The notes beneath the pieces are model-generated. The model saw only the letters and a list, made by a program, of their open reading frames with translations. It made no database searches and had not been told where the DNA came from. From Taeniopygia guttata (lineage: Eukaryota; Chordata; Aves; Passeriformes; Estrildidae), in NCBI RefSeq assembly GCF_048771995.1, contig NC_133024.1, positions 115,713,001-115,777,000 of the forward strand: DNA of 64,000 nt. Direction: 5' to 3'. Within the stretch, counting starts at the first letter, position 1. Each line of letters starts with the position of its first letter. Both the position numbers and the translations under genes were made by a program. Positions 24,801 to 36,020 of the stretch are shown piece after piece.

Positions 24801-27800
24801 GATATATTTTACTAGGAATGCAAAAGATATGTCTCTAATATCAGTAAATGCGCCTGGTTATCCTCTCAGATAGACTTGGGTCCCAGTTCAAGCAAGTGCA
24901 AGTACTAGATTTGCCAAAGAGATCGTGGTAAATGTATTTTGTGATATGAAAAAACTCCTCAATCTTTAAAAGATCAGTCTGTAAAACGACATTTAAGCCG
25001 AAGGAGATGAAATTTCTTACTTCATCAAATCATTTAGTAGGGTCTCATACAAAGCGACAATCAGTATAAGCAATTTTTCTGATTATGCTATACAAAAAAT
25101 GGACTGCGAGCTGCTCCTCCTCCACTTCATCATCTCTTACAACACAAGAATAAAGACGTCGATTAAAACAAAAAGGACACAGATTCCAAACCAATTAAAG
25201 GAAACAATGTGTAGGTGAGCTGGAGTCCTGTGCTTTGAGTTTGCTTTGTGCTAGGGGATATAATATTTAGAGAAAAGTTACTCAGGTAACTGGAAATACT
25301 CTCCTATAGTAGGACCACTGGAATTAATAGATTACTTGTCATGCTTCAGAATGTTATTTTAGTGCTTCTGTGAAAGTAGGATCAAAATCTGGCAAGAAAC
25401 TTTGAAATCAGCTTCCAGATATTTGTCCTTTTTCTGCTGTTCTTTACTGTTCATGTTGCCAAACATTGCCTTAAACAGACATGTCCTCCTTTTGAAGGTA
25501 CTGCAGTGATTCATATCTTGCTGCTGCAGCAATTTAGGACACTGCACTTGTTTTGGCCAGACTTATGTCCATCCCATGAAAGCAGTCTCAGACCTGCAGG
25601 AGCTGAGTGAGCAGAGTAGAAGTTACAGTTGGTACAGCAGTAGTTTTAACCATTATATCCTGATTTTTAGGGCATGTCAGATTATCTGTGTGCACTGTTA
25701 ACTTGCTTCTCAATGTCTTCTTCTTGAAAAGGTGAATGATAATTTTGAAAAGGTGATATGCTTAATTTAAGATGTAGTCCTTGTTTGTATTTCTGCCTAA
25801 GTTCTTTGGTTCTCTTTGGCTTTCAGTTCCTGGTCCTGTTGGGATGGCAGGGAGTGTCCCTGCAGCAGTGTGTGCAAGGCTGTCAGGAATTCCTGGCCCG
25901 AGACGTTATGGTCACCACTCTGTTCTTATAAAACCCAACATGATTCTCACCACGGGAGGCTTTGGGGAGGAGGACGGACAACACTGCCGTGTGAGAAATT
26001 TCCACGTGCTGAGTAAGCATGCAGGCCACTGGGAAGCTGTCTGTGTCACACAGAATATGCCTGAGAAAAGATGGGGTGAGTTCCCATATCAATGGCAATG
26101 CAAGGGGGCTACCTTTGTGCTAAAAGGGAAAGAAAGTCTAGTGAAAATGTGCTGTCATGGCACAGTGATGCTGGCAGTCACAGACACCTGACGGGTCTGG
26201 TTGCTAAATGCTCATCCTGCCCTTTGGTCACCACAACCCCATGCAGTGCCCCAGGCTGAGGGCACGATGACTGGAAAGCTGGAAAAGGACCTGGGGGTTC
26301 TGTTTGACAGTGGTTGAACAATGAACCCAGGTGGGCAAGAAGGCCAATGGCACCTGGCTGGTCCCAGCCTAGTGTGGCCACAGACCTAGAGCAGTGATTG
26401 TCTCTCTCTGCTGGGCACTGCAGAGATACTTTGAGTGCCATGTCCAGTTCTGGGCCTCTAACAGAAAGAGAGACATTGAGGGGCTGGAGTGATAGAATCA
26501 TAGAAGGGTTGGGGTGGAAGGGACTTTAGAGATCATCTAGCTCCAACCCTCTGCCATGGGCAGGGATACATTCCAGTAGACCAGGTTAATCAGAGCCCCA
26601 TCCAGCATGGTGTGAAACACTTCCAGACAAATGGCAGCCACTTCTCTGGGCAGCCTGTGCCAGGGCCTCCATACTTTTCACAGAAGAAGAATTTTTCCCA
26701 ATATCCCATCTAACCCTGCACTCTGGCAATTGGAAGCTGTTCCCCTTTGTCCTGTCACTGCAAGCCCTTTTCCAAAGTCTCTCTCCAGCTCTCTTGGAGT
26801 CCCTTTAAGCGCTGGAAAGGATGCTAAGGTCTGCCTGGAGCCTTCGCTTCTCCAGGCTGAACAGCCCAGACTCTCTCAGCCTGGCTTCAGAACAGAGGGG
26901 CTTCAACCCTGTGATCAAGCTAGTGGACTCTGAATTTTTCCTACAGCTACATGTCTTAATTGTGCTGGGGTCACCAGACCTGGATGCAGAACTCCCGGTG
27001 GGGTCTCAGAAATGCAGCACAGGGCTTGAGAATCATCCCCCTCAACCTGCTGGCCACATGTTTGATGCAGCTTGGAACATGTTTGACGTTCTGTGCTGTG
27101 AGCACATCCTGCCAAGTCATACTGAGCATTTTGTCCACAAACACCCCCAAGTCCTTCTCCCCAGAGCTGCTTTTGATGCATTCTCTGACCAGTCTGTATT
27201 TGTGCTGGGATTGCCCCAGCCCAGGTGCAGGACCTTGCCCTTGGTCCTGCTGAATCCCATATGAGGCTGGCACAGTCCCACTTCTGCCCAGTTCCCTCTG
27301 GATTGCCACTCCCTTTCCCTCCAGCGCATGACTGCACCACACAGCTCCTTGTCATTGGCAAATGTGCTGGGGCACGCTCGGTGCCACTGTCCATGTTACC
27401 AACAAAGATGTTAAATAGTGCTGGTCTCTATGGAGACCTGAAGAACAGCACTCATCACTGGTCTCAACATGGACACTGAGCCGGTGACTGTGGCTCTTGG
27501 AGAGAGACCATCCAGCCAATTCCTAATCCACATAATGGTCCATCTGTCAAATCCAGGTCTCTCCAGTTTAGACACTGGGTGCTGGGCAGGACAGTGTCAA
27601 ATGCTTTGTACAAGTCCAGGTAGATGACATCTGTTGCTCTTCCCTCATCCACCACTGCTGTAAGGTCATTGTAGTAGTGCCCAAGGGAACTGGGTGGGCC
27701 GGGAGCTCAGCCTGAACTGAAGTGAAGGAGGCTGATGGGGAAGCTTCTCACTCTTTACCACTACCTGAAAGGAGGGTGTAAACGGTGGGGGGTGGGGGGA

Positions 27801-30800
27801 GGTTGGCCTCTTCTCCCAGGAGACAAGGGACAGGACAAGAGGAAATGGCTTCAAGCTGTGCCAGGGGAGGTTTAGGTTGGATATTGAGAAAAATGTCTCT
27901 AAGAAAAGGGTCATCCATGTCTGGCATAGGCTACCCAGGGTGGTGGTGAAGTCCATATCCCTGGAAGGATTTAAAAGCCATGTGAAAGGGGCTCTTGGGG
28001 ACATGGTTTCGTTTTGTCCTTGAGAGTGCTGGAGGAATGGTTGGACTTGATAATCTTTAAGGGTCTTTTCCAACTTAAATGATTATAAATTTCATGGGAA
28101 AATCACCTGTGTGAAGCATGATGTTTTGTATCTCCACAGGTGAGAGGTTGTACCATACTGTGTCTTGTCTCTCAGACACTCTGGCTCTCGTGGTAGGAGG
28201 ACGAACATCCCCATCGAGCACAGGCTTGGGAATGTTGTGGCTGAAGTTCCCCGAAACCTGTGATGCTTCAGGCCCAGATGATGTTGCAGTGGAGCTTGTA
28301 AGTCTGCAGCCTGCTGTTGAAGCAGCAGCTTTGCGTTGGAGACACAGCACAACTGAAATTACATTCAAAGGTAAAAAGCCTGGAAAGAGTGGAAATGGCT
28401 GTAGGTATGCAGGATCTTGCACTTGACCTTGTTGAACTTCATGAAGTTCATATTGACCATTCCTCAACCCTGGCAGTAGTAAAGAAATTAGGAGGCTTTG
28501 AGATCTCTTCTTGACACTTGAAATACTGGTATTTTTTTATTTTGTTATCTACATGATCCCTGGTGGCAAGTAGGATTGAAATCTACTGTAATCCATTCTG
28601 GAAGACTGATTGTTTGAGATCATCTATGGCTGAAGTTATTCATGCTTGATCATGGCAGAAATAAGTTTTGCTGTCTCTGAAGGATATTTTTTGGGGAACA
28701 GGATCCCTAGCTCTTTATCCCAAAGTCCTTCAGAAGAGATGTTACTTTTCCAGTAGTAATTGACAAACAGTCAGTAGTTGTGAACAGCTCTAGAATCAAG
28801 TCCTGCAACAGCAAATTGAAGGTTGGTCTATTAAAAGATCCTGGTTGTAAGGGGCAAAAACTTAAGCAGTGGCATTCAGGAGCTGAAAGCTGTCCTTTCC
28901 TAAGGTGTCCCATTCCTGCAGCTGGCAGGGAACTCTCCAGGGGGAGCAGAGGGGAATTGTTAAGCAGTTGTTAGTCTAGTCTGGAGCACACTTTCCATTT
29001 GTGGAGCAGTGTTTAATTAACACTGTAGCATTCAGCCTTCTAGTCAGAATTTTATATCAAAAAAGCAAATGCCAAATGGGTAAATAAAATTTTATTAATA
29101 ATACATTGGGTTTTGTCTTTGTCAGACTGTATTGTTTCATCTTACTTTTGCCTTGATATTGCTTTGTAGATGAAGAAAGTGACCAACACTTACCCATGCT
29201 ATCTGCACAGTCCATTCTGAAACAGTGAAAGACAGGGCATAGTGCAGTAAATGCATGCCCTTGACATCTACCCAAAGTATTATTGCACCCTTTTTGTCAG
29301 CTTCCCTTCTATGCAAACGGAAATTTTTGCTGTTGTGTCATACCAGATTCTAAGTTGTTACCTCCTGGCTGCCTGTTTCCCTAGGTGAGCAGTACCTGTT
29401 TGTGTATGGTGGCCGTTCTGCTCTGGAGCCTGTGCTTGGGGACTGGCATTTCCTGCACACTCCAGAACTCTCCTACGCTGTGGTAAGAATACACTCGGTG
29501 GTGATCAGAGTTAGACCTGACTTCTGAACATCCAGCATTTTAGTCAAATACAATCTCTACAGAAGAGGGGAGGTTGGAAGGGACATCTAGAAGTCATCCA
29601 GTCCAGCACTCTTGCTTGAAACCGGTCTAACTAGAGCAGGTTGCTCAGTGTATTGTCCAGGTAGGATTATCTCCATAGATGGAGACTCCACAATCTATTT
29701 GGGCAACCTATTCCAGTGCTTGGCCACCCTGATAGAACAATATGAGGGGGTTTTATGTGTAAGTCTATTTTTTTTCTGTGTCACCTTGTGCCCATGGCCT
29801 CTTGCCCTTTTGCTGGATGCTACTGAGAACATAGTGTCTGTGTCTTCTTTCACCTCTCCCATCCTGGACTTATCTAGCAGTGGGCTGGACATTTTTGTGG
29901 AAGGATACTGATAGAGACAGTATAAAAAGCTTTGCTGCAATCAAAACCACTTCCACAACATCTGCTGGTTTGCCTCAATCAACTAGATTGCTGAATGTGT
30001 CATAAAAGGAAATTGAGTGGAAGAGGACTTACTCCCTTGTTTATGTACTGACCACCAGCCTATGTAACTCCAAATACAAAACTCTTTGAGCCCAGCCTTG
30101 TATGTAGCACAATTGTAGGGTGAGAGATGCATAATTGCAAGAACTCACAAGCTAAGCATGAGTAAGCAATATCCCACTTTGTGGAAGGCCTACACTGTGT
30201 CTTCAGATATGTAACCAGGAGTGTTAATCTGGTAGACACATGAATTGCTTCTTTTATTTTCTACAGTGTTCTTAATCTCAGCAGAACTCCTGTAGAATAC
30301 CCAAAGCTGACAGCTGAAAAGGAGCTGGGCAGGGAGTGAAACAGCTGTACAGAAATATGCAGCAAGAGTGACTAGGCCACATACCTCACAGGGGAAGGTT
30401 TTTAAGGTCTTCTAGCTATTGAATCTGGAGAAGATTCAAGATATAAATAAATTTCTAAAATACTGCTGCAGAGAAGAAAAAAAATTCTTCTCCATTTTTA
30501 CTTTGTGCAGTACAGGAAATCAGATGGACACTAAGGAAAGCTATTGATTGTGAAGCTAGCTGAGTCTGCAATAGACTGTCTAAAGAGATGAGAAATTGTT
30601 GTCACTGCAGACTTTTGGAAACTCTTGTATAAACATCCATCCATCCATCCAGATGATAACATAGAGTTTCATTTGTTGTAGGGAAAAGGTATGTTCCAAG
30701 TGGCCTCCAAATTTTTCTACATCACTTATTTGTTGTGATATTCCTTTAATGCCTGATCTTACATTTTCTTTCTGGATTTTAGTCCTGCAGTTGAGCCTTT

Positions 30801-33800
30801 TGACCCGCTCTGTGGTTTGAGCAACTGATCACCTACTTTGCTGGTCACTGCATTAGTCCATGTGTTTCTAAGCAAACTTGTAGTTCCCAGGTGAATGTCT
30901 TGAGCAGAAAGCAGCCTGCAAGAATGCAGATAAAGTTACCTCTAATAAATGTGTGAAAATAAAGCCTCTAAAGACTGATTATATTAAATGTACTGAGGAC
31001 CAGAGACAGTGTAAATGGAAGCACAGAGCAGTTCCTAGAGAAACATGTGGAGAAGGTTGGGTGTCAAAAATTTCAAGTACACAAGAAAAGACATTTAAAA
31101 GCCTGGCTATTAAGCAGACACTTAGCTTGGCCAACTTCAGCCGTGGTCTTGTGTTTTTTCAGATTGCTGTTGAGGGTCCAGTCCCAGAAAGCCGCCACTC
31201 TCACAGTGCCTGCAGCTGGGAAGGAGGTGTGCTGATTGCAGGAGGTCTGGGAGCAGCTGAGCAGCCCTTGGGTTCAGTTTTCCTGCTGAGGGAGCTTGAA
31301 CATGGCTTTCAGTGGCAGACTATAGAGACACACCCTCCTCTTGTCCCAAGGTAAGCAGAAGGCATTCATAGCATCATAAAATAGTTTGATTTGAAAGGGA
31401 CCTCTTAAAGGACAAGTGGTGCAACCTCCCTGCAGTGAGTTAGGGGCATCTTCAACTAGACAGGTTGCTTAGAGCATTCAGCAGAGAATCTTCATCCTGT
31501 CTCTACCAGCATCCCTTGCTAATGGAGTTCAATCTCATTTTGAACTCACAGGTATTCACATACTGCACATGTGCATGAAGGAAAGCTTCTGCTCGTTGGT
31601 GGAGTGTGGTTTCATGCACCCTCTGTGCCAGGTGTCACTGTCATCGACTTAATGACTGGTGTCTGCTTGAACTATGGGATTAATGTGGTAAGTACTGAAA
31701 TTTTTCTTTCAGGGTAAGCAGTGTCCTGTGAAGGAACATAGTAACTTTATGGAGAGGTAGGGTCTAATTCCCAAGTGTTGTTACCCAGCACAAAGAACGT
31801 ACAGAGTTAAAGGGAGGGAGAGGTGGAATGTGCAGAAGCCTGGAACATGGAACTGCTCTTTTTCAGACAAGGGGCAGCAGAACTGAAATGGGCACAAGCA
31901 TAGTCACTTCAGGATGTCTGTGGAGGAAGGGAACAGATAAACCAGAGGCTAAGTTAGTGTTTATGAAGGTCTGTAATACAATTTCATTGAGAACTTCTTC
32001 TTGGAAACTGCAGTGTGCTCTAGCTGGTGCCTGAAATACGAGAAAAAAAACAGGACAGAAATATTGGAAACTCAACTGGAACATAAAAGCTTCCTGTAAC
32101 GATGATTGGGTCCTGAACAGATTGCTCAGTGAGGTTGTCATATTTCCATTATTGAAGGTATTTGAAACCAGACTGGGCAAGCTACTGAAAAGCCTGCTTG
32201 AGTTGAGCCTGCTTTGAGCAGGGTGGTTGGACTGGATGATGCTTGGAGGACCCTTCCAACTTTTACTATTTGGTGACTTTTTTCTATGAATCACTGAAGA
32301 GCAGACATACAGGCGGTGTCACACAGCAGATTTTGGCATACTCTGGCCAAAACTTGGTCTACATCTCTGAGTAGCTCTCATCTCAGATAATACTGCCTTG
32401 AGTAAAAGAAAGACATGGATCTGTTGGATGAAATCCATAGAAGGGCCACAAAGATCAGCAGAGAGCTGGAGCTAATCTCCTGAGAGGATGCACTGAGAGA
32501 GTTGCGGTTGTTCAGCCTTGAGAGAGAGAGAGAGGGCTGTGGGGGGAGCCCCTCCCAGTACTTAAAGCGGGGCTTGTAAGAATGATGGGGACAGACTTTT
32601 TAGCAGGGCCTGTGGTGATAAGACAAGGGTAGTGGTTTTCATCTTAAAGACAGTAGCTTCAAACTAGGTATATGAATGAAATTTTTTATGAGGAGTATGG
32701 CAAGGTGCTGACAAAGGCTGCCCAGAAAAGCTTTAGCTGCTCATTCCTGGAAGAGTTTGAGGCCAGGTTAGATTGGGCTTGGAGCAAGCTGGTCTAGTGG
32801 AAGCTGTCCCTGCCCGGTGCAGGGGGGTGGAGCGAGGTGGCATTTTTTAAGGTAATTCCATCCCAAACCATTCTGTGATTCTCTAAGAACATTTCTTTTG
32901 CTTGACAAGTTTTTCTTTATTTATGTAAAGAAACAACTTTCTTTTGATAACTGTAAATATGGAACCTGTCGTTGGTGAAACTGGAATTGGGATGAATCTG
33001 TTTTTTATAGTGAACAGCATGTGTGCATCCAGTTGACCTTGCAGCATTTTGCTGAGGGTATAAAATCATGAAACATGCTTAACTGTAGCTTAGTTTTCAA
33101 TTATTGTCTGTAGCAGCAGTTATAAGTGGCCTCATATCCTTTAGATAAAATAGACTGCTCTTTTTGGACAGCCATGAGGATAGGTACAGTGATAGTAAAG
33201 TTGTATCTAAAAGAATGTAACTTTTTTTGTTCACACTGAATAAGTGGATGCAGATGGATTATTGGTGTCTTCCTTTGCTTATGAGCTGTTTGCTTTGACT
33301 AAGGTAAAACTCTCTAGACTTTTGAACCTGCCAGCTACATATCTCTGGAACTCTTTGCCACAGGCCATGGATGGCAGAGATATACATTGAATCAAAAACT
33401 GACTGGCTGCCTTCTTGGGAGGAAAAGCATTAAGATTCAGGGAGTATAAAGACATTTTCTCTCATTAAAAAAATCACTGAACTGCAAGTTGGTTGGTGGG
33501 TGGGTATCATGGAGGAGTACACTTCAGGGGTTACTTGTTCCTGTATTCTCTAGCTATCTGTTCTTGCCCACATTCAGAGGTGGTACAGTGAACCACATGA
33601 AGTCTTGTATGTTCAAAATCTCCTTTCCTTTTTCAGGAGCACCTGGAGTGGCCACTAATGCTACATAATCATAGCAGTGTCTTTCTGCCAAATGAAAAGG
33701 AGCTGTTGATTATTGGTGGTGGTGGAAACTGCTTCTCCTTTGGGACACACTTGAACCAAGAGCCTGTCTTGCTGAGCCTCAGCAGCATCCTGACCAGTCA

Positions 33801-33804
33801 CTGA
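15706..33804 (+). CDS. LCMT2: LCMT2/TYW4: tRNA wybutosine-synthesizing protein 4, 13 coding exons
   Basis: SAM-dependent enzyme that finishes wybutosine at position 37 of tRNA-Phe by carboxyl methylation and methoxycarbonylation (yeast homologue Ppm2/Tyw4). Exons: 15706-15872, 17586-17667, 17990-18170, 20282-20438, 20862-21051, 21456-21563, 23565-23655, 25827-26075, 28140-28370, 29385-29482, 31163-31350, 31552-31687, 33637-33804. All introns are GT-AG and the phases join into 681 codons plus TGA; human LCMT2 is 686. Residues 1-325 form the leucine carboxyl methyltransferase fold (SAM motif [11 protein letters not shown], residues 87-97; acidic strand end YEVDFP, 110-115; AEVVLTY, 185-191). 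Residues from about 350 form a kelch propeller with six GG-bearing blades. The start at 15706 was preferred to an in-frame ATG at 15649 because residue 1 then aligns with the human N-terminus. No lesion is visible. The mammalian gene is known to be intronless, so the intron content is notable. Confidence 0.96.
15981..16240 (+). repeat. CR1 fragment in LCMT2 intron 1, sense
   Basis: 'gaggaatggctttgag', 'cttccctgtgagggtggc', 'ccagagcagctgtggctgc' and 'ccctgccatggcaggggtgg' follow CR1 3'-region order. Confidence 0.75.
17586..17667 (+). CDS. LCMT2: LCMT2 exon 2
   Basis: Acceptor TTTTTACAG, donor CAG|GTACAT. Encodes [19 protein letters not shown] and onward, the helix before the SAM-binding motif. 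Confidence 0.94.
17990..18170 (+). CDS. LCMT2: LCMT2 exon 3
   Basis: Starts with [15 protein letters not shown], the glycine-rich SAM-binding motif I, and includes YEVDFP, whose acidic residue is expected to bind the SAM ribose. Donor TTAG|GTATGT, phase 1. Confidence 0.95.
18400..18955 (+). repeat. CR1 fragment in LCMT2 intron 3, sense
   Basis: A decayed CR1 3' half: 'gagcaggtggtgtaggaggg', 'tgacagagctggttttgttc' and the tail 'ctaaattatacaatgattta' near 18945. Confidence 0.65.
20282..20438 (+). CDS. LCMT2: LCMT2 exon 4
   Basis: Encodes [17 protein letters not shown] through [12 protein letters not shown]. The AE(V)VLTY segment is the family's conserved substrate-pocket strand. Donor CCAG|GTCAGC. 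Confidence 0.95.
20862..21051 (+). CDS. LCMT2: LCMT2 exon 5
   Basis: Encodes [20 protein letters not shown], then [20 protein letters not shown] and RFLGK, closely matching the human order. Donor AAG|GTGAGT. Confidence 0.95.
21456..21563 (+). CDS. LCMT2: LCMT2 exon 6
   Basis: 36 codons in phase 0: [19 protein letters not shown] and onward to LEPFDEYE. The GWT, MNEF and EPFDE words are conserved in the family. Donor GAG|GTAACC. Confidence 0.95.
23565..23655 (+). CDS. LCMT2: LCMT2 exon 7
   Basis: [20 protein letters not shown] closes the methyltransferase half; human has EWHLKCAHYFILAASRG. It follows a (TTTG)n run in the polypyrimidine tract. Confidence 0.95.
25827..26075 (+). CDS. LCMT2: LCMT2 exon 8 (linker and first kelch blade)
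   Basis: Encodes the linker and the first propeller blade: [11 protein letters not shown] then [16 protein letters not shown], ending MPEKRWG. Donor ATGGG|GTGAGT-type at 26076, phase 1. Confidence 0.93.
26487..27690 (-). repeat. CR1 LINE in LCMT2 intron 8, antisense
   Basis: Starts with the CR1 3' end in reverse complement ('gatagaatcatagaagggtt', 26492) and extends into the reverse-transcriptase region. The minus strand there encodes [21 protein letters not shown]-like text near 27590-27655, split below 20 residues here as [14 protein letters not shown] and KAFDTV. At about 1.2 kb it is the longest CR1 in the gene. Confidence 0.9.
27710..28090 (+). repeat. CR1 LINE 3' end in LCMT2 intron 8, sense
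   Basis: 'ggttggatattgagaaaaat', 'gtggtgaagtccatatccc' and the tail 'cttttccaacttaaatgatt'. It lies head-to-head with the antisense CR1 and ends 50 bases before exon 9. Confidence 0.85.
28140..28370 (+). CDS. LCMT2: LCMT2 exon 9 (kelch blade)
   Basis: [20 protein letters not shown] then GRTSP and [12 protein letters not shown]. The human text is GRLYHTMTRLSESRVLVLGG and CCWRHSTTEVSC. Donor AAAG|GTAAAA. Confidence 0.95.
29385..29482 (+). CDS. LCMT2: LCMT2 exon 10 (kelch blade)
   Basis: [20 protein letters not shown] then WHFLH, matching human [23 protein letters not shown]. Acceptor CCCTAG, donor GTG|GTAAGA. Confidence 0.95.
29545..29945 (-). repeat. CR1 fragment in LCMT2 intron 10, antisense
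   Basis: 'gaggttggaagggacatcta', 'gggcaacctattccagtgct' and 'ttgtgcccatggcctcttgc' are the reverse complement of a CR1 3' region. It is more diverged than the intron 8 copies. Confidence 0.75.
31163..31350 (+). CDS. LCMT2: LCMT2 exon 11 (kelch blade)
   Basis: [20 protein letters not shown] then [12 protein letters not shown], matching human [21 protein letters not shown]. Donor CAAG|GTAAGC, phase 2. Confidence 0.96.
31362..31475 (-). repeat. CR1 3' end in LCMT2 intron 11, antisense
   Basis: 'tttgatttgaaagggacctc' and 'ttcaactagacaggttgctt' follow the reversed CR1 3' UTR. It fills most of the 201-base intron. Confidence 0.75.
31552..31687 (+). CDS. LCMT2: LCMT2 exon 12 (kelch blade)
   Basis: [20 protein letters not shown] then [11 protein letters not shown], matching human [20 protein letters not shown]. 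Donor GTG|GTAAGT. Confidence 0.96.
32128..32282 (+). repeat. CR1 3' tail in LCMT2 intron 12, sense
   Basis: 'tgggcaagctactgaaaag', 'gtggttggactggatgatgc' and 'gacccttccaacttttacta'. Confidence 0.8.
32405..32890 (+). repeat. CR1 LINE in LCMT2 intron 12, sense
   Basis: 'gaagggccacaaagatcag', 'gttgttcagccttgagagag' with an expanded (GA)n, 'ggaagctgtccctgcccgg' and the tail 'caaaccattctgtgattct'. Confidence 0.85.
33637..33804 (+). CDS. LCMT2: LCMT2 exon 13 (last kelch blade and stop)
   Basis: [20 protein letters not shown] then [14 protein letters not shown] and stop TGA at 33802. Human ends [20 protein letters not shown] and [14 protein letters not shown]. Confidence 0.96.
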   Translation, partial: EHLEWPLMLHNHSSVFLPNEKELLIIGGGGNCFSFGTHLNQEPVLLSLSSILTSH

Positions 33805-34038
33805 GTGGGACTAAGCAGGGCTGAACGTTGCTGCTGCACTCTGGGGAGACACCTATTCACTCTAGGTCCAAAAGCAGCACAATATTTACACAAGGCTTTG
33901 TATCCAGAATGCATTTGTGAAGGTGGGCTCAGGAGGGACAATTACAGTGAGGGATTGACGCCTCACTGGCTGTTGCATTTTTACAGCTCTTTGTGTTGCT
34001 GTAAAGTACCTCAAAAGCAGCTGGCAGCAGTCGTCCTT
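33805..34038. other. LCMT2 3' flank
   Basis: Probable 3' UTR. I see no canonical AATAAA in these 230 bases before the CR1 cluster begins, so the polyadenylation site is not located. Confidence 0.4.
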
Positions 34039-34039
34039 A

Positions 34040-34815
34040 GAGGTGAAGAACAGTGTGGTTTGGTTGGAAGGCACTGTAAAGATCACCCTGTTCTCCCTCC
34101 CTGCCATGGGTAGGGAAACCTTCCACGACCAGGTTACTCCAAGCCACATCCCTGGCTTGGACACTTTCATAGATGGGGCAGCAACAGCTTTTTGGGGCAA
34201 CCTGTGCCAGGGCCTCACCAGCCTCACAGGGAAGAATGTCTTCCCAATATCCAATCTAAACCTACTCTATCTCAGTTAGAAGCTGTTCTCCCTTGTCCAG
34301 TCACTCCAGGCCCTTGTAAATAGTCTGTCTCCATCCTTCTTGGCCCCCTGCAAGGCCACAATTAGGTCACTTCAAAGCTTCTCATCTCCAGGCTGAACAA
34401 TCCCAATTCTCTCAGCCTTTCCTCATAGCATAGAGGTGCTCCATTCTTTTGGTCATATTGGGGTCTCCTCTGGTCTCTCTCCAGCAGCTTCACGTCTTTC
34501 CTGTGCTGGGACCCCAGAGCTGCCCACAGGACTGCAGGTGGGATCTTAACCAGAGCAGGGCAGAAGTGAAGAATCCCCCTCCTCCCCTGCTGCTCACACT
34601 GTGGGATCAGCCCAGCTCACAGGGCCAGGGCATGGCCAGCCTTTCATTCACCAGCATCTCCAAGTTCTTGATCTGTTCATCCCCAGCCTGGTTTGATACT
34701 GGGGGTTGTCCACATGCAGCACCACCACTTGGTCTTGTTAAACCTCGTGGATTCCCACAAGCCTCTTCTTGAGCTTGTCCAGGTCCCTCCGGATGGCATT
34801 TGGTCCTTCAGAATA
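34040..34815 (-). repeat. CR1 LINE fragment, antisense
   Basis: 'gtttggttggaaggcactgt', 'cctgccatgggtagggaaac', 'ttctctcagcctttcctcat' and 'ttgttaaacctcgtggattc' run in antisense CR1 order. Confidence 0.88.
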
Positions 34816-35272
34816 TGGAGCTGCTAGAATGAGTCCAGAGGAGGCCACAGAGCGCTCAAAGGCTGGAGCCTGTCTGTTCTGGAGACAGTCTGAGAGAGCT
34901 GGAGGTGTTCAGCCTTGGGAGGAGAAGGTTCCAGGGAGACCTTAGAGCCCCTGACTTCAAGAGAGGTGGAAATAGACTTTGGACAAGGGCCTGGAGGGCC
35001 AGGACAAGGGGGAATAGCTTCCCTCTGCCAGGAAGGAATTGGGAATTTGGAAGGAATTGGGAAGGAATTGTTCTCTGTGAGGGTGGTGAGGACCTGCACA
35101 GGTTTCCTGGAGAAGCTGTGGCTGCCCTTTGTCTGGAAGCGTCCAAGGCCAGGTTGGATGGGGCTTGGAGCAGCCTGGTCCAGGGGAAGGTGTCTTTGCC
35201 CATGGCAAGGTAGTGGTACTTGATCTTTAAGGTCCCTTCCAACCCAAACCAATCTGTGATTTCATGATGAGT
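34816..35272 (+). repeat. CR1 LINE 3' end, sense
   Basis: 'gagtccagaggaggccacag', 'gtgttcagccttgggaggag' and the tail 'ccttccaacccaaaccaatc'. It is head-to-head with the preceding antisense copy. Confidence 0.9.
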
Positions 35273-35439
35273 GTCTGACTGCACATCAGTTGTTGGGTGC
35301 AGAGAAATTGTTAATATTGACTTTGTTTTTCCTCTCTGTTTTCTTTTCTCTCATCCAGTATTTTTGGAATTTGTTTCTATTTATTGAATCATCGCATTTT
35401 ATCAGTTTCTTTCTCACTTTTTTTTCCTTACTTAATTTC

Positions 35440-35610
35440 CAGCTGGGGTTAAAGCACAAGACCCTTCTCCAGCTCCATTGCCCTTCTCTGGATACACTCC
35501 AGCAACTTCAATGTCTTTATTGTTGTGTGGGGCACAAAACTGAACACGGGGTTTGAAGTCCAACCTCACCAGTGCACAGGGGCATGATCACTGCCCTTGT
35601 GTCATGGAGG
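35440..35610 (-). repeat. CR1 fragment, antisense
   Basis: 'gcccttctctggatacactc', 'gtgtggggcacaaaactgaa' and 'cctcaccagtgcacaggggc' match the antisense CR1 3' coding edge. Confidence 0.8.
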
Positions 35611-35854
35611 CTCATGAAATTGAGACAAATCGTCTATTCAAAAGAGATCTATCTTATGAAGCAGTTAACCTCCTCCTGCTCCCAGCAATTACAGATCCAA
35701 CAATAAATGAAAACAGATTCATTATATGAAAGGAAATTGTTAGCACCTGACTGACTTACAGAACCCCGAAGGTTTCAGCAGGGCAACATGGCATGCATGG
35801 CCATTGTGCCCAAGGCGGCAAGGGCTCTCCATTGTACTCCTGTGGGCTCCTGGG

Positions 35855-36020
35855 TCTCCAAAAGGGGGTTCTGACTGCCCCAGGAATACACACAGAGGGC
35901 TCTGTCTGACCCATGCTGTCACAAAGGGATTTCTGACTGCCCCACATTGTCACAAATAGGGTTCTGGCTGCTCCATGATGTCACACAGGGGACTCTGCCA
36001 GACTGCCAGGCTATAAAAGG
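35855..36020 (+). promoter_or_regulatory. TATA-box promoter with repeated TGTCACA units
   Basis: TATAAAA lies at 36012-36018, 178 bases before the predicted start codon. Upstream are three imperfect units of about 30-60 bases built as GGGNTTCTGACTGCCCCA followed by TGTCACA (TGTCACA at about 35918, 35947 and 35979). The last reads ATGATGTCACA, whose complement TGTGACATCAT resembles a CRE. Testis-type genes often combine TATA and CRE-like sites, but that use here is inference. Confidence 0.6.

Noticed and set aside
26821-27655. Several 90-160 codon frames in LCMT2 intron 8
   Set aside because: They lie in an antisense CR1; only the minus strand shows decayed reverse-transcriptase text.
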